33,836 nucleotides of DNA from Treponema sp. GTDB lineage: Bacteria > Spirochaetota > Spirochaetia > Treponematales > Treponemataceae. The notes beneath the pieces are model-generated. The model was not told the origin of the DNA, searched no databases, and saw only the letters and a list, made by a program, of their open reading frames with translations. A program made the translations under genes and the position numbers. Location: assembly GCA_018385415.1 (NCBI GenBank), contig JAHAZA010000081.1, positions 1-33,836 of the forward strand, in the 5' to 3' direction. Positions within the stretch are counted from its first letter, which is position 1. Every line of letters starts with the position of its first letter. Below are positions 17,742 through 26,305 of this stretch, piece after piece.

Positions 17742-18842
17742 TTACTTTATATTGAATTTTTTTAATTGTGCATAAATTACAGATACAGCTTTAAAATAAG
17801 CCACAGGAATTATATCACCTAATTTCGTTTCTGCATAGAGCGAACGGGCCAAAGGACGATTTTCCACAATCGGAATATCATTCTCTTTTGCTATTCGTCT
17901 GATAGTAAGTGCAATTTCATCTTCACCTTTGGCATTTACCTGAGGTGCACTATTCGGAATCGATGTATCGTATTTTAATGCAACAGCAAAGTGTGTAGGA
18001 TTTGTAATAACGACATCACTTTCTGCAACCATTTTCGGAATATTTCTTCTAAGAAGCTCCTGCTTTGCTCTTTCCATATGAGACTTTACTTCAGGATCTC
18101 CTTCCATTTCTTTATATTCCTGTTTAACTTCTTCCTTTGTCATTTTCATCTGTTCCATAAACTCATGACGAGAAACATAATAATCTGGAATAGAAACAAT
18201 GAGAAAGAATATGGCAGCAAAAATCAAAAGTTGAGCTGCCATACGGGCCAAAAGACCAATACAGGCGGCAACTTCACCTCTTTCCTGTATTAATCCTAAA
18301 AGTTGTGGAAGATCTTTTCTGATTGTATTAAAACCATAAACTGCAATAACAGCAACCTTTCCAATTGATTTTGCAACATTAAAAAGACCTTGTCTTGAAA
18401 ACATTGTCTTCTTAAGATACTGTCCTATATGCGGAACGACGTTTGAAAACTTGGGTCTAATAGGTTTTAGACTGAAAAGAAATCCTCTGTTTTGAATTAT
18501 ATTTCCTGTTACACCACCAACTAGTCCAACAAATGCAATAGGAATTACACATTTTAAAAAGTATGTAAAAACAACTGCAGCATTTCCTTGCCTGAACAAA
18601 ACTTCAGTTCCAGCTCTTGAAAAAAAGAAAATCATTGCTTCAACAATCTGATCAAAAATCCATTTAGCAAGAAACAATAATGCAAGTGTTGAAAGCAAAA
18701 GAGCAATTGCACTATTCAGTTCCTGACTTTTTGCAACACGACCTTCTTTTCTGGCTCGATCGAGTTTTATCTGTGAAGGTTCCTCAGTTCTACCTTCATC
18801 TTCTGCAGCAAACCACTGTAAATCAATCTGGGAGTATTTCAA
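17742..18842 (-). CDS. flhB: FlhB, export switch protein with autocleavage site
   Basis: Switches flagellar export from rod/hook to filament substrates. The 366 residues have an N-terminal cytoplasmic arm with the FlhB-typical DEGRTEEPSQIKLDRARKEG pattern (15-34), four membrane helices (about 45-215) and the cytoplasmic domain with the autocleavage motif NPTH at 281-284. It overlaps fliR by 4 bases (ATGA), so it is translationally coupled. Some Gram-negative FlhB proteins have a longer tail; this one ends soon after the globular domain. All key residues are present. Confidence 0.97.
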   Translation of the reverse strand: MKYSQIDLQWFAAEDEGRTEEPSQIKLDRARKEGRVAKSQELNSAIALLLSTLALLFLAKWIFDQIVEAMIFFFSRAGTEVLFRQGNAAVVFTYFLKCVIPIAFVGLVGGVTGNIIQNRGFLFSLKPIRPKFSNVVPHIGQYLKKTMFSRQGLFNVAKSIGKVAVIAVYGFNTIRKDLPQLLGLIQERGEVAACIGLLARMAAQLLIFAAIFFLIVSIPDYYVSRHEFMEQMKMTKEEVKQEYKEMEGDPEVKSHMERAKQELLRRNIPKMVAESDVVITNPTHFAVALKYDTSIPNSAPQVNAKGEDEIALTIRRIAKENDIPIVENRPLARSLYAETKLGDIIPVAYFKAVSVIYAQLKKFNIK

Positions 18843-19642
18843 ATCTGTCCTCCCATTGACTTAAATATATTTTCAATCTGAACAAAGCCAGAATAAAAAG
18901 ACCTTGTAAAGAAATCACAAAGAGCCGGCATTGAAACAGTAAGAATAAAAAATGCAAAAAGCATCATAATAGGAAATCCTTCTGACAGCAAATTCATCTG
19001 AGGAGCTGCTTTTGATAAAATTCCCATACAAACAGAAACAAGCATAAGACTTCCCATTACAGGAAGGGAAATAACAAGAGCATTTCCAAACAATCTGGAA
19101 AGACCTGAAACAAGAATTTTAACCAAGGGCTCATGTCCAGCTATTAATGAATAAGTCGAAAGAGAGCCAAAGCTAGCTTTCAAACCATCAAAGAACAACA
19201 CCTGAAAAGCACCTGTATTCAGGAATATAAGCATTGCGATAAGATTTAAATATTGACCCATTAATGGATTTTCAACTTGCGAAAGTGAATCATAAACTTC
19301 TGATGCAGTGAAACCCATTTGAAATGCTAAGAACTGACCAGCTGAACTGAAAGCTGCAAAAATAATAGTAATGTAAAAGCCGATTATAACACCAATCAAA
19401 GCTTCACCAACAAGTGCAAGGAGAAAATAGAGGTTAAACCCCTGTTCAAATCCTACAAATGTTGCATAGTTTTGAAAATTGACGGAAGGTAAAAGAAAAT
19501 AAGCCATATACCCTGCAAGAGCAACTCTAACAATTGTAGAAACAGAGCGCATTGAAAAAAGAGGCATTGTTCTTAAAAACGCAAAACATCGCACAGCTAC
19601 AAGAAGAAATACTGCGGCATTGGCAACAATTGTGTCAATCAT
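18839..19642 (-). CDS. fliR: FliR, flagellar export gate subunit
   Basis: Core export-gate membrane protein that assembles with FliP and FliQ into the helical pore. The 267 residues contain about six hydrophobic helices, with the family pattern VRCFAFLRTMPLF near the start, a central GFTASEVYDSL segment and a PVMGSLMLVSVCMGILSKA-like stretch that matches the SMAxGLxxRxxPQ region of the family. It follows fliQ by 41 bases with an AGGGTG ribosome site, and its stop overlaps the start of flhB. Confidence 0.95.
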   Translation of the reverse strand: MIDTIVANAAVFLLVAVRCFAFLRTMPLFSMRSVSTIVRVALAGYMAYFLLPSVNFQNYATFVGFEQGFNLYFLLALVGEALIGVIIGFYITIIFAAFSSAGQFLAFQMGFTASEVYDSLSQVENPLMGQYLNLIAMLIFLNTGAFQVLFFDGLKASFGSLSTYSLIAGHEPLVKILVSGLSRLFGNALVISLPVMGSLMLVSVCMGILSKAAPQMNLLSEGFPIMMLFAFFILTVSMPALCDFFTRSFYSGFVQIENIFKSMGGQI

Positions 19643-19683
19643 TAATATTCACCCTGCTTCATTCTAAATTCATGAGTATTTTT

Positions 19684-19953
19684 TTACGATCCAATATTTG
19701 AAATAGCATCAAACAGAGTTCTTGTATAATCAGAAAGTGTTGAGAACATCCATCCCCCCAAGAGAAATATAACTGCAAGGATAACAATTAATTTAGGAAG
19801 GAATGTTAATGTTTGTTCTTGAATTGAAGTTGTTGCCTGAAATATTGCTACAATAAGACCAATAATAAGAGCAGCGCCCAATACAGGTGCAGTTAAAATC
19901 AGAACCTGCATTATTCCGTTGCGCATCAATTGTACTACCTGACCGATATCCAT
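19684..19953 (-). CDS. fliQ: FliQ, flagellar export gate subunit
   Basis: 89-residue protein with two membrane helices, the usual size. Recognised by its place and by the family pattern LTAPVLGAALIIGLIVAIFQA followed by QEQTLTFLPKL. It packs around FliP/FliR in the export gate. It lies 10 bases after fliP. Confidence 0.95.
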   Translation of the reverse strand: MDIGQVVQLMRNGIMQVLILTAPVLGAALIIGLIVAIFQATTSIQEQTLTFLPKLIVILAVIFLLGGWMFSTLSDYTRTLFDAISNIGS

Positions 19954-19963
19954 GTTACCCTAC

Positions 19964-20788
19964 CTATAAGACGGAATTAAACAAAGACTGAATTAAAAGT
20001 CCCCAGCCATCAACAAGAACAAACAATATAAGTTTAAATGGCATAGAAATCTGAACCGGAGGCAGCATCATCATACCCATAGACATAAGGATACTTGCCA
20101 CAACCATATCTATTATTATAAATGGAATATAAAGATATATACCAATCATAAAAGCAATTTTTAGTTCATGAAGGATGTACGCAGGAATTAAAACATGAGT
20201 AGGAACATCAGCTAATGTATTCGGACGTTCCATCTTGGCCATAGACATAAATAATGTAATATATTCATAATCTCCGTCCATTTGTTCAGCCATAAAAATT
20301 CTAACAGGTTTTTCTGCTTCGCGATATGCAGTTTCAAGATTAATTTGACCGTCTGCCATTGGTTTATAAGCATTAGTATAAATTTGAGAAAATGTCGGCC
20401 ACATGACAAACAGTGTCATAAAGAATGCAATTCCATTTAAAATTGCAGTTGGAGGAACCTGCTGCAAAGAAAGAGCTCTTTTAATAAAATCGAGTACAAT
20501 CGAAAAGCGCAGGAAACAAGTTAAAAGTAAAAGCATTGTTGGCGCTAGGGTCAACAATGTAAGAATAACAAGAAGACGAACAGAAAAAGCAACTTCCTGG
20601 CCACTCTGAGGCTGTCTGATATTAATATCAATATTTGGAACCTGAACAGGAGCTGTATTACGATTCATTTCCATTGTGCCTGTGGTACTTCCAGAAGGGA
20701 AATTACTACTCTGAGCATATGTATTAAATACCACAGATGAGAAAGCAATCAACGAAAATAAAATAATTTTTAATGCTTTATTCTTCAT
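19964..20788 (-). CDS. fliP: FliP, flagellar export gate subunit
   Basis: Pore-forming subunit of the export gate. The 274 residues start with a cleavable-looking signal peptide (about 1-26, ending NTYAQS), as is usual for FliP. Membrane helices follow near 65-90, 110-130 and two at the C-terminus. The signature FLRFSIVLDFIKRALSLQQVPPTAIL around residues 87-115 is distinctive. The start overlaps the fliO stop by 4 bases (ATGA). Confidence 0.97.
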   Translation of the reverse strand: MKNKALKIILFSLIAFSSVVFNTYAQSSNFPSGSTTGTMEMNRNTAPVQVPNIDINIRQPQSGQEVAFSVRLLVILTLLTLAPTMLLLLTCFLRFSIVLDFIKRALSLQQVPPTAILNGIAFFMTLFVMWPTFSQIYTNAYKPMADGQINLETAYREAEKPVRIFMAEQMDGDYEYITLFMSMAKMERPNTLADVPTHVLIPAYILHELKIAFMIGIYLYIPFIIIDMVVASILMSMGMMMLPPVQISMPFKLILFVLVDGWGLLIQSLFNSVL

Positions 20789-21468
20789 CGTTTACTATTC
20801 TCATCTTTTTTTGAAAGTCTGGAACGCTGTTTCTTAACAAAATCAGAAACATCATTAGACACATTTGAGTAAATATTTGTCTGTGTGGCAGAAGTTTCAC
20901 GAGAAGATTTTGATGGCATAAACATTTCAAGAACTTCACCAAATGTTTTTGGTTTACTTGAATCAGAGGCCTTATCTGCTGAAATGTTCATAGCACTGAT
21001 TAATTCTTTATCATCAACTTCTCCGATAAGATTTATATTATTATCTGTAACTCCAACAATATAACCTTTATCAAGCAAAGTGATAACCTGAATAGATTTT
21101 CCAGGAGCTATATTCAGATGAGAAACTTTTCGAAGGTATGTATCATCACCATTATTCTGCAATCGTCCTGATTTTTTAAAGAAATTCATCAAAAGGAAAA
21201 TAATAACAACAACAAGAATTAACGAGAGAATTACTCTAAGAAAACTCCATACCTTTTTTAAAACAGGATGAGATTTTTTAGCATTTTCACTATTTGTATT
21301 TTGTATATCCAGCTTAAAATTTTCTTCCACATTATCAGAAGATTCTACAACTTGATCTTGATTATTGTCAGAAGCAACAGAACCAGCAGTCGAATTCTGT
21401 GCAAAAATACAGAAATTTGAGAATGAAAATAATGCAATGAGTAATATAAAAAACTTATTAAACTTCAA
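20785..21468 (-). CDS. fliO: FliO/FliZ, export gate assembly protein
   Basis: Assists assembly of the FliP ring. 227 residues: a signal peptide (about 1-24, ending CIFAQ), a short Ser/Asp/Asn-rich periplasmic part, one membrane helix (about 75-97, rich in Val/Ile/Leu) and a small cytoplasmic FliO beta-domain (LNIAPGKSIQVITLLDKGYIVG region). A low-complexity tail follows. The start codon is TTG, supported by GGTGGG six bases upstream and by the signal peptide starting right there. FliO is poorly conserved, and the call rests on place, topology and this domain. Confidence 0.88.
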   Translation of the reverse strand: MKFNKFFILLIALFSFSNFCIFAQNSTAGSVASDNNQDQVVESSDNVEENFKLDIQNTNSENAKKSHPVLKKVWSFLRVILSLILVVVIIFLLMNFFKKSGRLQNNGDDTYLRKVSHLNIAPGKSIQVITLLDKGYIVGVTDNNINLIGEVDDKELISAMNISADKASDSSKPKTFGEVLEMFMPSKSSRETSATQTNIYSNVSNDVSDFVKKQRSRLSKKDENSKR

Positions 21469-21491
21469 CTTTTTCCCACCCCAAGAAAAGT

Positions 21492-22667
21492 TTAGTGTAA
21501 GTCTGAAACGCGTTCCAAAGGAGAAAGAATCTCAGTAACACGAACACCGAAGTTTTCGTCAATTACAACAACTTCTCCTTTAGCAATAGGTTTATGATTT
21601 ACAAGGATATCAACTGGTTCACCGGCAAGCTTATCCAACTCGATGATTGTACCTTCACCCATTCCAAGAATATCTCGAATCTGTTTTTTAGTACGACCAA
21701 GTTCTACAGTCATTTCCATGAATACATCCATGATAAGACTGATATTTCCCTGTTCTCCAGAAGTCATTCCACCCTGAAGATTTGGATACTGAAGAGCCTG
21801 AACATTTGGTGTATTCATAACCTGGCCCATTCCCATATTCATCTGTGGCATTCCCATCATTGGCTGGCCCATGCCCATTCCCATGTTCATCTGTGGCATT
21901 CCCATACCCATCTGAGGCATACCCATCTGTGGCTGTCCACCCATTGGCATTCCACCAGCGAGATTCTGCATGCTAGCCATATCAGCAGCTGAAAGAGCAC
22001 CAGTTCCATTTGCTTCTGGTTCACCGCCATATGCCTTACCGATTGAAACGGCAGCTTCTCCAGCAATAGCTTCCCAAATTGTATATGGAGTTCCATCTAA
22101 AGTAATAGGATAAGAGAATAATGCAAACTTATTCTGAGGAATTCTTACCATAGCTTTAGGCATGTTTACAGATTCTGCAGGATTGCAAGCAAGTCCAGGG
22201 AATTTCTGAGTTTTGTCTAATGCTGTAATTTCATCATTTGTATGTGTAGAAAGAGTTTCAGAAATAATTGAAAGGGACATGTCATCAAGTGTGGCATCTT
22301 CCTCTTTATTGATAAGTGAAACAAGCTTCTGAGCAAGTTCTGTTGAAATAATGTAAATATGATCACCAGAAAGAGCATTTGAGAAATCTGCCATTACGGC
22401 AATTACCATCTCAGGTAACTTTGCAAGTAACTGATCTCTAACTGCACTTTCGACAACAACAGACGATACAGTACATTCTGCACCAGTCATCTGCTTTAAG
22501 TTTTCAGCTAAAGGCTGTTTTAATTCCTCAGCAAACTTTGTTAAAGCGTTAGTATCAATATTTACTGAAGGTCCATTAGACACCTGTCCCGAGGCATTAA
22601 GTCCATCAATAGGAACACCCGATAACAAAGCATCAATTTCGTCTTGTGAGATTGCACCATCACTCAT
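21492..22667 (-). CDS. fliY: FliY/FliN-type flagellar switch protein
   Basis: Component of the C-ring switch. The 391 residues carry an N-terminal FliM-like peptide ISQDEIDALL (6-15) that can dock CheY-P, a CheC-like domain (about 40-215), a Met/Gly/Gln-rich linker (about 240-284) and a C-terminal SpoA/FliN domain (about 310-385, with TVELGRTKKQIRDIL). The CheC phosphatase pattern S-x3-E-x2-N-x22-P is kept in spacing (Ser133, Glu137, Pro163), but the Asn position is Ser140, and only one such site is present. Phosphatase activity is therefore doubtful. The start overlaps the end of fliM by 8 bases. Confidence 0.95.
   Translation of the reverse strand: MSDGAISQDEIDALLSGVPIDGLNASGQVSNGPSVNIDTNALTKFAEELKQPLAENLKQMTGAECTVSSVVVESAVRDQLLAKLPEMVIAVMADFSNALSGDHIYIISTELAQKLVSLINKEEDATLDDMSLSIISETLSTHTNDEITALDKTQKFPGLACNPAESVNMPKAMVRIPQNKFALFSYPITLDGTPYTIWEAIAGEAAVSIGKAYGGEPEANGTGALSAADMASMQNLAGGMPMGGQPQMGMPQMGMGMPQMNMGMGMGQPMMGMPQMNMGMGQVMNTPNVQALQYPNLQGGMTSGEQGNISLIMDVFMEMTVELGRTKKQIRDILGMGEGTIIELDKLAGEPVDILVNHKPIAKGEVVVIDENFGVRVTEILSPLERVSDLH
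21816..21950 (-). repeat. Met/Gly/Gln-rich repeat region inside fliY
   Basis: Codes for FliY residues 240-284, with 18 methionines in 45 residues, as imperfect repeats of MGMPQM and NMGMG units. In DNA this shows as repeated CCCAT and TGGCAT blocks. It joins the CheC-like and SpoA domains and could vary in length between strains. Confidence 0.9.
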
Positions 22668-23697
22668 ATGTTTCTTCTCCTTCTACGGACAGGTCTTCTA
22701 ATTCTTCAGGTTCTTCTTCTGCGATTTTTCCAGTAACCTGAACTGCCATTTTTTTGCCTATAACACCAGGCTGACAGTAAAATTTCTTTTTATTACCAAC
22801 ACTTAATGTAAGAGAATCTCCTACTTTAGTATTTGAAAGTCTAATAGTATCTCCAACTCTTAATGACAAAACATCACGGATTGGAAGATTAATAGAACCA
22901 ATTTCTGCTACAACATCCATGTCTACAGTTGAAAGTTTTTCTTTCAAAGTACCAAGATACTGAGTTGTTGAACTTCTGCGTACTGATGAGAACCAGAACT
23001 GAGAAGACAACTTAGAAATAATTGGTTCGATTGTCAAATATGGAATACAGAAGTTAATCATACCTTCTTCTTCGCCGACTTTGGTTTCTAGAGTTACAAG
23101 TACAACCATTTCTGTAGGTGGAACAATCTGAGCAAACTGAGGATTTGTTTCAATCTGTCCAAGACGAGGTCTCAAGTCAATTACCTGAGTCCAGGCTTCA
23201 CGCATATTTGCAAGGATACGAACAATAATACCTTCCATTACGGATTGTTCGATATCTGTTAAGTCACGGTTTTTATTACCAGTTGTAGCACCTGTACCAC
23301 CAAAAAGGCGGTCAATCATACTAAAGGTAATAGCAGGGTCAATTTCAAGAATTGCATTACCTTTAAGTGGATCCATGTTGATAACAGCAAGAGTTGTAGG
23401 TGTTGGAATAGAACGGATAAATTCCTCATATGTCAACTGATCTACAGTTGCTACGTGAACATGAACAAGACTTCGAAGCTGTGCAGAAAGGCTTGTTGTT
23501 GTTAAACGTGAAAATGTTTCATGCATAATCTGAACAGTACGAATTTGTTCTTTTGAGAATTTGTCAGGACGTTTAAAGTCATAAATTTTAATCTTACGAG
23601 TATCAGATACCGGTTTATATTCGTCTACATCAGACTGACCGGAACTGATAGCCGAGAGTAACTGGTCAATTTCATCCTGGGACAGAATTTCGTTCAT
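22660..23697 (-). CDS. fliM: FliM, flagellar motor switch protein
   Basis: Switch protein that receives CheY-P and sets rotation direction. 345 residues: an N-terminal docking peptide LSQDEIDQLL (5-14), a linker, the CheC-like middle domain (about 50-235, with the family motif GNAILEIDP and FSMIDRLFGGTG) and a C-terminal SpoA domain (about 255-325, with IGSINLPIRDVLSLRVGDTI). All are at expected positions. An 8-base overlap with fliY suggests coupled synthesis of the C-ring partners. Confidence 0.97.
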   Translation of the reverse strand: MNEILSQDEIDQLLSAISSGQSDVDEYKPVSDTRKIKIYDFKRPDKFSKEQIRTVQIMHETFSRLTTTSLSAQLRSLVHVHVATVDQLTYEEFIRSIPTPTTLAVINMDPLKGNAILEIDPAITFSMIDRLFGGTGATTGNKNRDLTDIEQSVMEGIIVRILANMREAWTQVIDLRPRLGQIETNPQFAQIVPPTEMVVLVTLETKVGEEEGMINFCIPYLTIEPIISKLSSQFWFSSVRRSSTTQYLGTLKEKLSTVDMDVVAEIGSINLPIRDVLSLRVGDTIRLSNTKVGDSLTLSVGNKKKFYCQPGVIGKKMAVQVTGKIAEEEPEELEDLSVEGEETYE

Positions 23698-23727
23698 GCA
23701 CCCGCCGCCTATTTACCTTTTTTTTTC

Positions 23728-24276
23728 CTATTGTGTAACAACATTTAATTTATCAAATGAAATCTTTCTGATTTTAGCTTTATTCAAAATTGTATCATTG
23801 ATTTCATTACGAATCTCAATCTTAAGTTTTTCCTCTTTTTTAGGAGTCAACTCTTCCACAGTTTTATCTGCAAAATAATTCCTCAAAAAATCTCTAATAG
23901 GAATTTTTTGAGCTGTAATCTCAGCAGAAGCAACCTTATCATCTTTTTTATATCCAAGGAAAATGTTAACAACAACACTTGCGTGTTCTGCATCACAAGT
24001 TCTTGTCTGTATTTCACCTAATGATGTATACCAGTCAAGTTCTTCTGCATATTCCTTAAAATCTTCACTAATTGGAACCTGCTGTGTTTTTGTAGAATTC
24101 TTAGTTACAATTTTTACTGTAATCAAAGAAACTGTAACAATAAGAATGACAGCACCTACTCCAAGACCAACATATTTGAGAATAGTAGGGAGAAGTCCTC
24201 CAATACCTTTTTTCGCTGGAGTCGCAGCTACATCTGAACCTTCTCCAAGGTCAATATCTGAATCTTCGTCTGCCAT
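23728..24276 (-). CDS. fliL: FliL, stator-associated membrane protein
   Basis: 182 residues: a short acidic cytoplasmic N-terminus, one membrane helix (about 32-54) and a periplasmic stomatin-like FliL domain, containing the pattern VVNIFLGYKKDD and ending in IRKISFDKLNVVTQ. In spirochaetes FliL supports stator assembly and flagellar orientation. It lies between motB and fliM, as in other spirochaete motility operons. Confidence 0.92.
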   Translation of the reverse strand: MADEDSDIDLGEGSDVAATPAKKGIGGLLPTILKYVGLGVGAVILIVTVSLITVKIVTKNSTKTQQVPISEDFKEYAEELDWYTSLGEIQTRTCDAEHASVVVNIFLGYKKDDKVASAEITAQKIPIRDFLRNYFADKTVEELTPKKEEKLKIEIRNEINDTILNKAKIRKISFDKLNVVTQ

Positions 24277-24321
24277 CTTTTACCTCTCAAAAACTTTATT
24301 TATTATAGTAAAAATAAATCA

Positions 24322-25131
24322 TTAAAAATGACCTTCATCAAGAATAATAATATCTACCCTTCGGTTATATGCCTGTCCTTCAGGTGTACTATTATCAAAC
24401 TTAGGTCTAGTGTCAGCGTAACCCGCTACACAAAATTTTTGTTCATCTACTCCAAAATCGGCAAGATAATACAAAACGTTTATAGCTCTTTGCGAAGAAA
24501 GTTCCCAATTACTGTTAAATTTTTGAATATACTTAACATTTGTAGAGCTATCCTCACTTGAAGCACTTTCATCTTCAATATCTTCATCCAACGCATCAGG
24601 AATAACTTCTGAAATCGGAGTATTATCTGTATGACCTTCAATTCTAAATCGTCTATCCTTAATTTCAGGATAATTAAAGAATTCTGACAAATGAAGGAGA
24701 GCATCTCTCGTTTCTTCTATATTTAATTCCGCACTTCCTTTCTTGAAGAAGGAATCAGCTGCAAGACTAATTACAACACCACGTTCATCACTTGTAATTG
24801 TAATTTTATTCGACTTAACTTCTGGAGCAAATAAACTTACAGCCTTTTTAAATGCAGTTCCAAGATTCTTTCCCTTTTCAAGAGAAGGTAAAGCACTAAT
24901 TGTATTACCAAGATCTGAAAGACGACCTGAAGACAATGACATACCACCAGTCGGAGATTCAGACTGGTTCATCTGCAAGCTTTCTGTAATTGTTGCAAGT
25001 TGAGTAACATCCACTTCTGATGGATTGTACAACATTACGAAGAAGCAGAGCATGAGAGTAATCATATCACCATAAGTACCTAGCCAGGCAGTTGACGGTT
25101 TCTCAGGTTCCTTCTTTTCTCTTTTAGCCAT
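24322..25131 (-). CDS. motB: MotB stator protein (sodium-type features)
   Basis: Peptidoglycan-anchored stator subunit. 269 residues: a basic N-terminus, one membrane helix with the ion-binding Asp22 (GTYGDMITLMLCFFVML), a plug/linker and an OmpA-like domain (about 115-265) with GHTDN at 166-170 and NRRVDI at 256-261. The CFFVML stretch followed by SEVD is closer to PomB/MotS than to proton-type MotB. An acidic insert of about 30 residues (174-204) follows GHTDN directly, where most MotB proteins go straight on to the NWELSSQRA segment. It starts 11 bases after motA. Confidence 0.95.
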   Translation of the reverse strand: MAKREKKEPEKPSTAWLGTYGDMITLMLCFFVMLYNPSEVDVTQLATITESLQMNQSESPTGGMSLSSGRLSDLGNTISALPSLEKGKNLGTAFKKAVSLFAPEVKSNKITITSDERGVVISLAADSFFKKGSAELNIEETRDALLHLSEFFNYPEIKDRRFRIEGHTDNTPISEVIPDALDEDIEDESASSEDSSTNVKYIQKFNSNWELSSQRAINVLYYLADFGVDEQKFCVAGYADTRPKFDNSTPEGQAYNRRVDIIILDEGHF

Positions 25132-25142
25132 TAATCAATCCT

Positions 25143-25925
25143 TTAATCCTTAAGAACATCAGCTGCAATAGCTTTTCTTGTAGTAGGATCAAGATATGTA
25201 AGAAGTTTCTGTGCAATTACACGAGAGTTTTCACCGGCCTGAATTGCAAGTACTCCTTCAATAATCATTTCTTTAACACGCATTTCAGTTGCGTTCTGAG
25301 CAATAAGCTTCTGTCCAAGTGGGGTAAGAATCCAGTTGGCAAGCATAGATCCATACAATGTTGTAATCAACGCAACGGCCATGTTCGGACCGAGGGAACT
25401 CTTATCTTCCAGGTTATTCAACATACCAATAAGACCTAATACAGTACCCATCATACCGAAACCAGGAGCAAATCCGGCCCATTGGTTAATTACGTTAATC
25501 CATTCCATATGACGAGCTTCTATCTGACTCATTTCATTTTCCATAATTGTGCGTACAACTGCACCATCAGTACCATCGATTACAAGACGAAGTCCGCTTT
25601 TCATAAATGGATCTTCAAGGTCATCAAGTCCATCTTCAAGAATAAGGATACCTTCACGACGAGCTTTTTCAGAAAGTGAAACCATGTTTTGAACAATTTG
25701 CTTTTCACCGAAATCTGGAATCTTAAAACAACGGCTAATAATTTTGAAAACACCAAGAGCTTTACTCAAAGGTGACATAATCAAAATAGCACAGTAAGAA
25801 CCACCGATTGTCATGAATACAGACGGAACATCAATAATACCACCTAATGAACCACCAGATGTCAAAACTGACATGACGATCATTCCGGCACCACCGATAA
25901 AACCGATAATTGTAGATATATCCAT
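25143..25925 (-). CDS. motA: MotA stator protein (PomA/MotP-like)
   Basis: Stator channel subunit with four membrane helices (about 3-20, 32-52, 150-170, 182-202) and a cytoplasmic loop with the charged residues that contact FliG (EKARREG, 86-92). Helix 3 reads GFGMMGTVLGLIGML (Thr161) and helix 4 reads MAVALITTLYGSMLAN (Thr188-Thr189). These resemble sodium-type PomA/MotP, which carry threonines lining the sodium path, rather than proton-type MotA, which usually has Ala there. It lies 3 bases after flbD. Confidence 0.96.
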   Translation of the reverse strand: MDISTIIGFIGGAGMIVMSVLTSGGSLGGIIDVPSVFMTIGGSYCAILIMSPLSKALGVFKIISRCFKIPDFGEKQIVQNMVSLSEKARREGILILEDGLDDLEDPFMKSGLRLVIDGTDGAVVRTIMENEMSQIEARHMEWINVINQWAGFAPGFGMMGTVLGLIGMLNNLEDKSSLGPNMAVALITTLYGSMLANWILTPLGQKLIAQNATEMRVKEMIIEGVLAIQAGENSRVIAQKLLTYLDPTTRKAIAADVLKD

Positions 25926-25928
25926 TAG

Positions 25929-26126
25929 TTAACCCTCTTGCTTCTGAATACCTAATTGTTTTCTATAAGCAATAATTCTTTCAGTAACTTCTTGAGGAGA
26001 ATTCTTAACAACGATTGTATTACCTGACATCATGGTAATTGTAAGATCAGGCCGACACTCCATAGATTCTATCAAGTGCGGATTAAGATAGAATACGGCT
26101 CCATTGAGCTTATTCAATTCGATCAT
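25929..26126 (-). CDS. flbD: FlbD family small flagellar protein
   Basis: 65-residue protein matching the FlbD family (IELNKLNG at the start, FYLNPHLIESME, then TIVVKNSPQEV and a helix with AYRKQLG). Its function is unclear; in spirochaetes it lies between flgE and motA. Here it is the first gene of the operon, with a 274-base intergenic region upstream in place of flgE. AGGGG lies about 10 bases before the ATG. Confidence 0.92.
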   Translation of the reverse strand: MIELNKLNGAVFYLNPHLIESMECRPDLTITMMSGNTIVVKNSPQEVTERIIAYRKQLGIQKQEG

Positions 26127-26150
26127 ATATTAAATTTTCCCCTCTTTATA

Positions 26151-26179
26151 ATTTTGCCATTAAATTCTTTATTTTGCAA
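26151..26179 (-). promoter_or_regulatory. Candidate promoter of the flbD-led motility operon
   Basis: On the minus strand TTGCAA (26174-26179) is 17 bases from CAAAAT (26151-26156); the -10 is weak (4 of 6). A start near 26144 would leave a short leader before flbD. No sigma-28 type element was found here, which agrees with middle-class motor genes using the main sigma factor. Confidence 0.35.
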
Positions 26180-26220
26180 GTATTTTATTTAGTTTTTTAC
26201 TGCGATACTGGTAAATTTCG

Positions 26221-26260
26221 TCATTTTTATACATTTTTATGCATTTTTTACGTTTTTTTT
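26221..26260. other. Phased T-tracts, predicted curved DNA
   Basis: Four runs of 5 to 8 T recur with a 10-base period (26223-26227, 26233-26237, 26243-26248, 26253-26260). The first three blocks share the CATTTTTA pattern. Helically phased A/T-tracts bend DNA. They lie 42 bases upstream of the candidate flbD -35 and just before the orphan plus-strand promoter. Confidence 0.7.
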
Positions 26261-26269
26261 CATATATTA

Positions 26270-26299
26270 TTGGACTTTTAAATAGGAATATGATATATT
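26270..26299 (+). promoter_or_regulatory. Orphan plus-strand promoter candidate
   Basis: TTGGAC (26270-26275) and TATATT (26294-26299) are separated by 18 bases on the plus strand, pointing toward a terminator at 26356-26397 with no gene of meaningful size in between. Confidence 0.4.
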
Positions 26300-26305
26300 T
26301 ATTAA

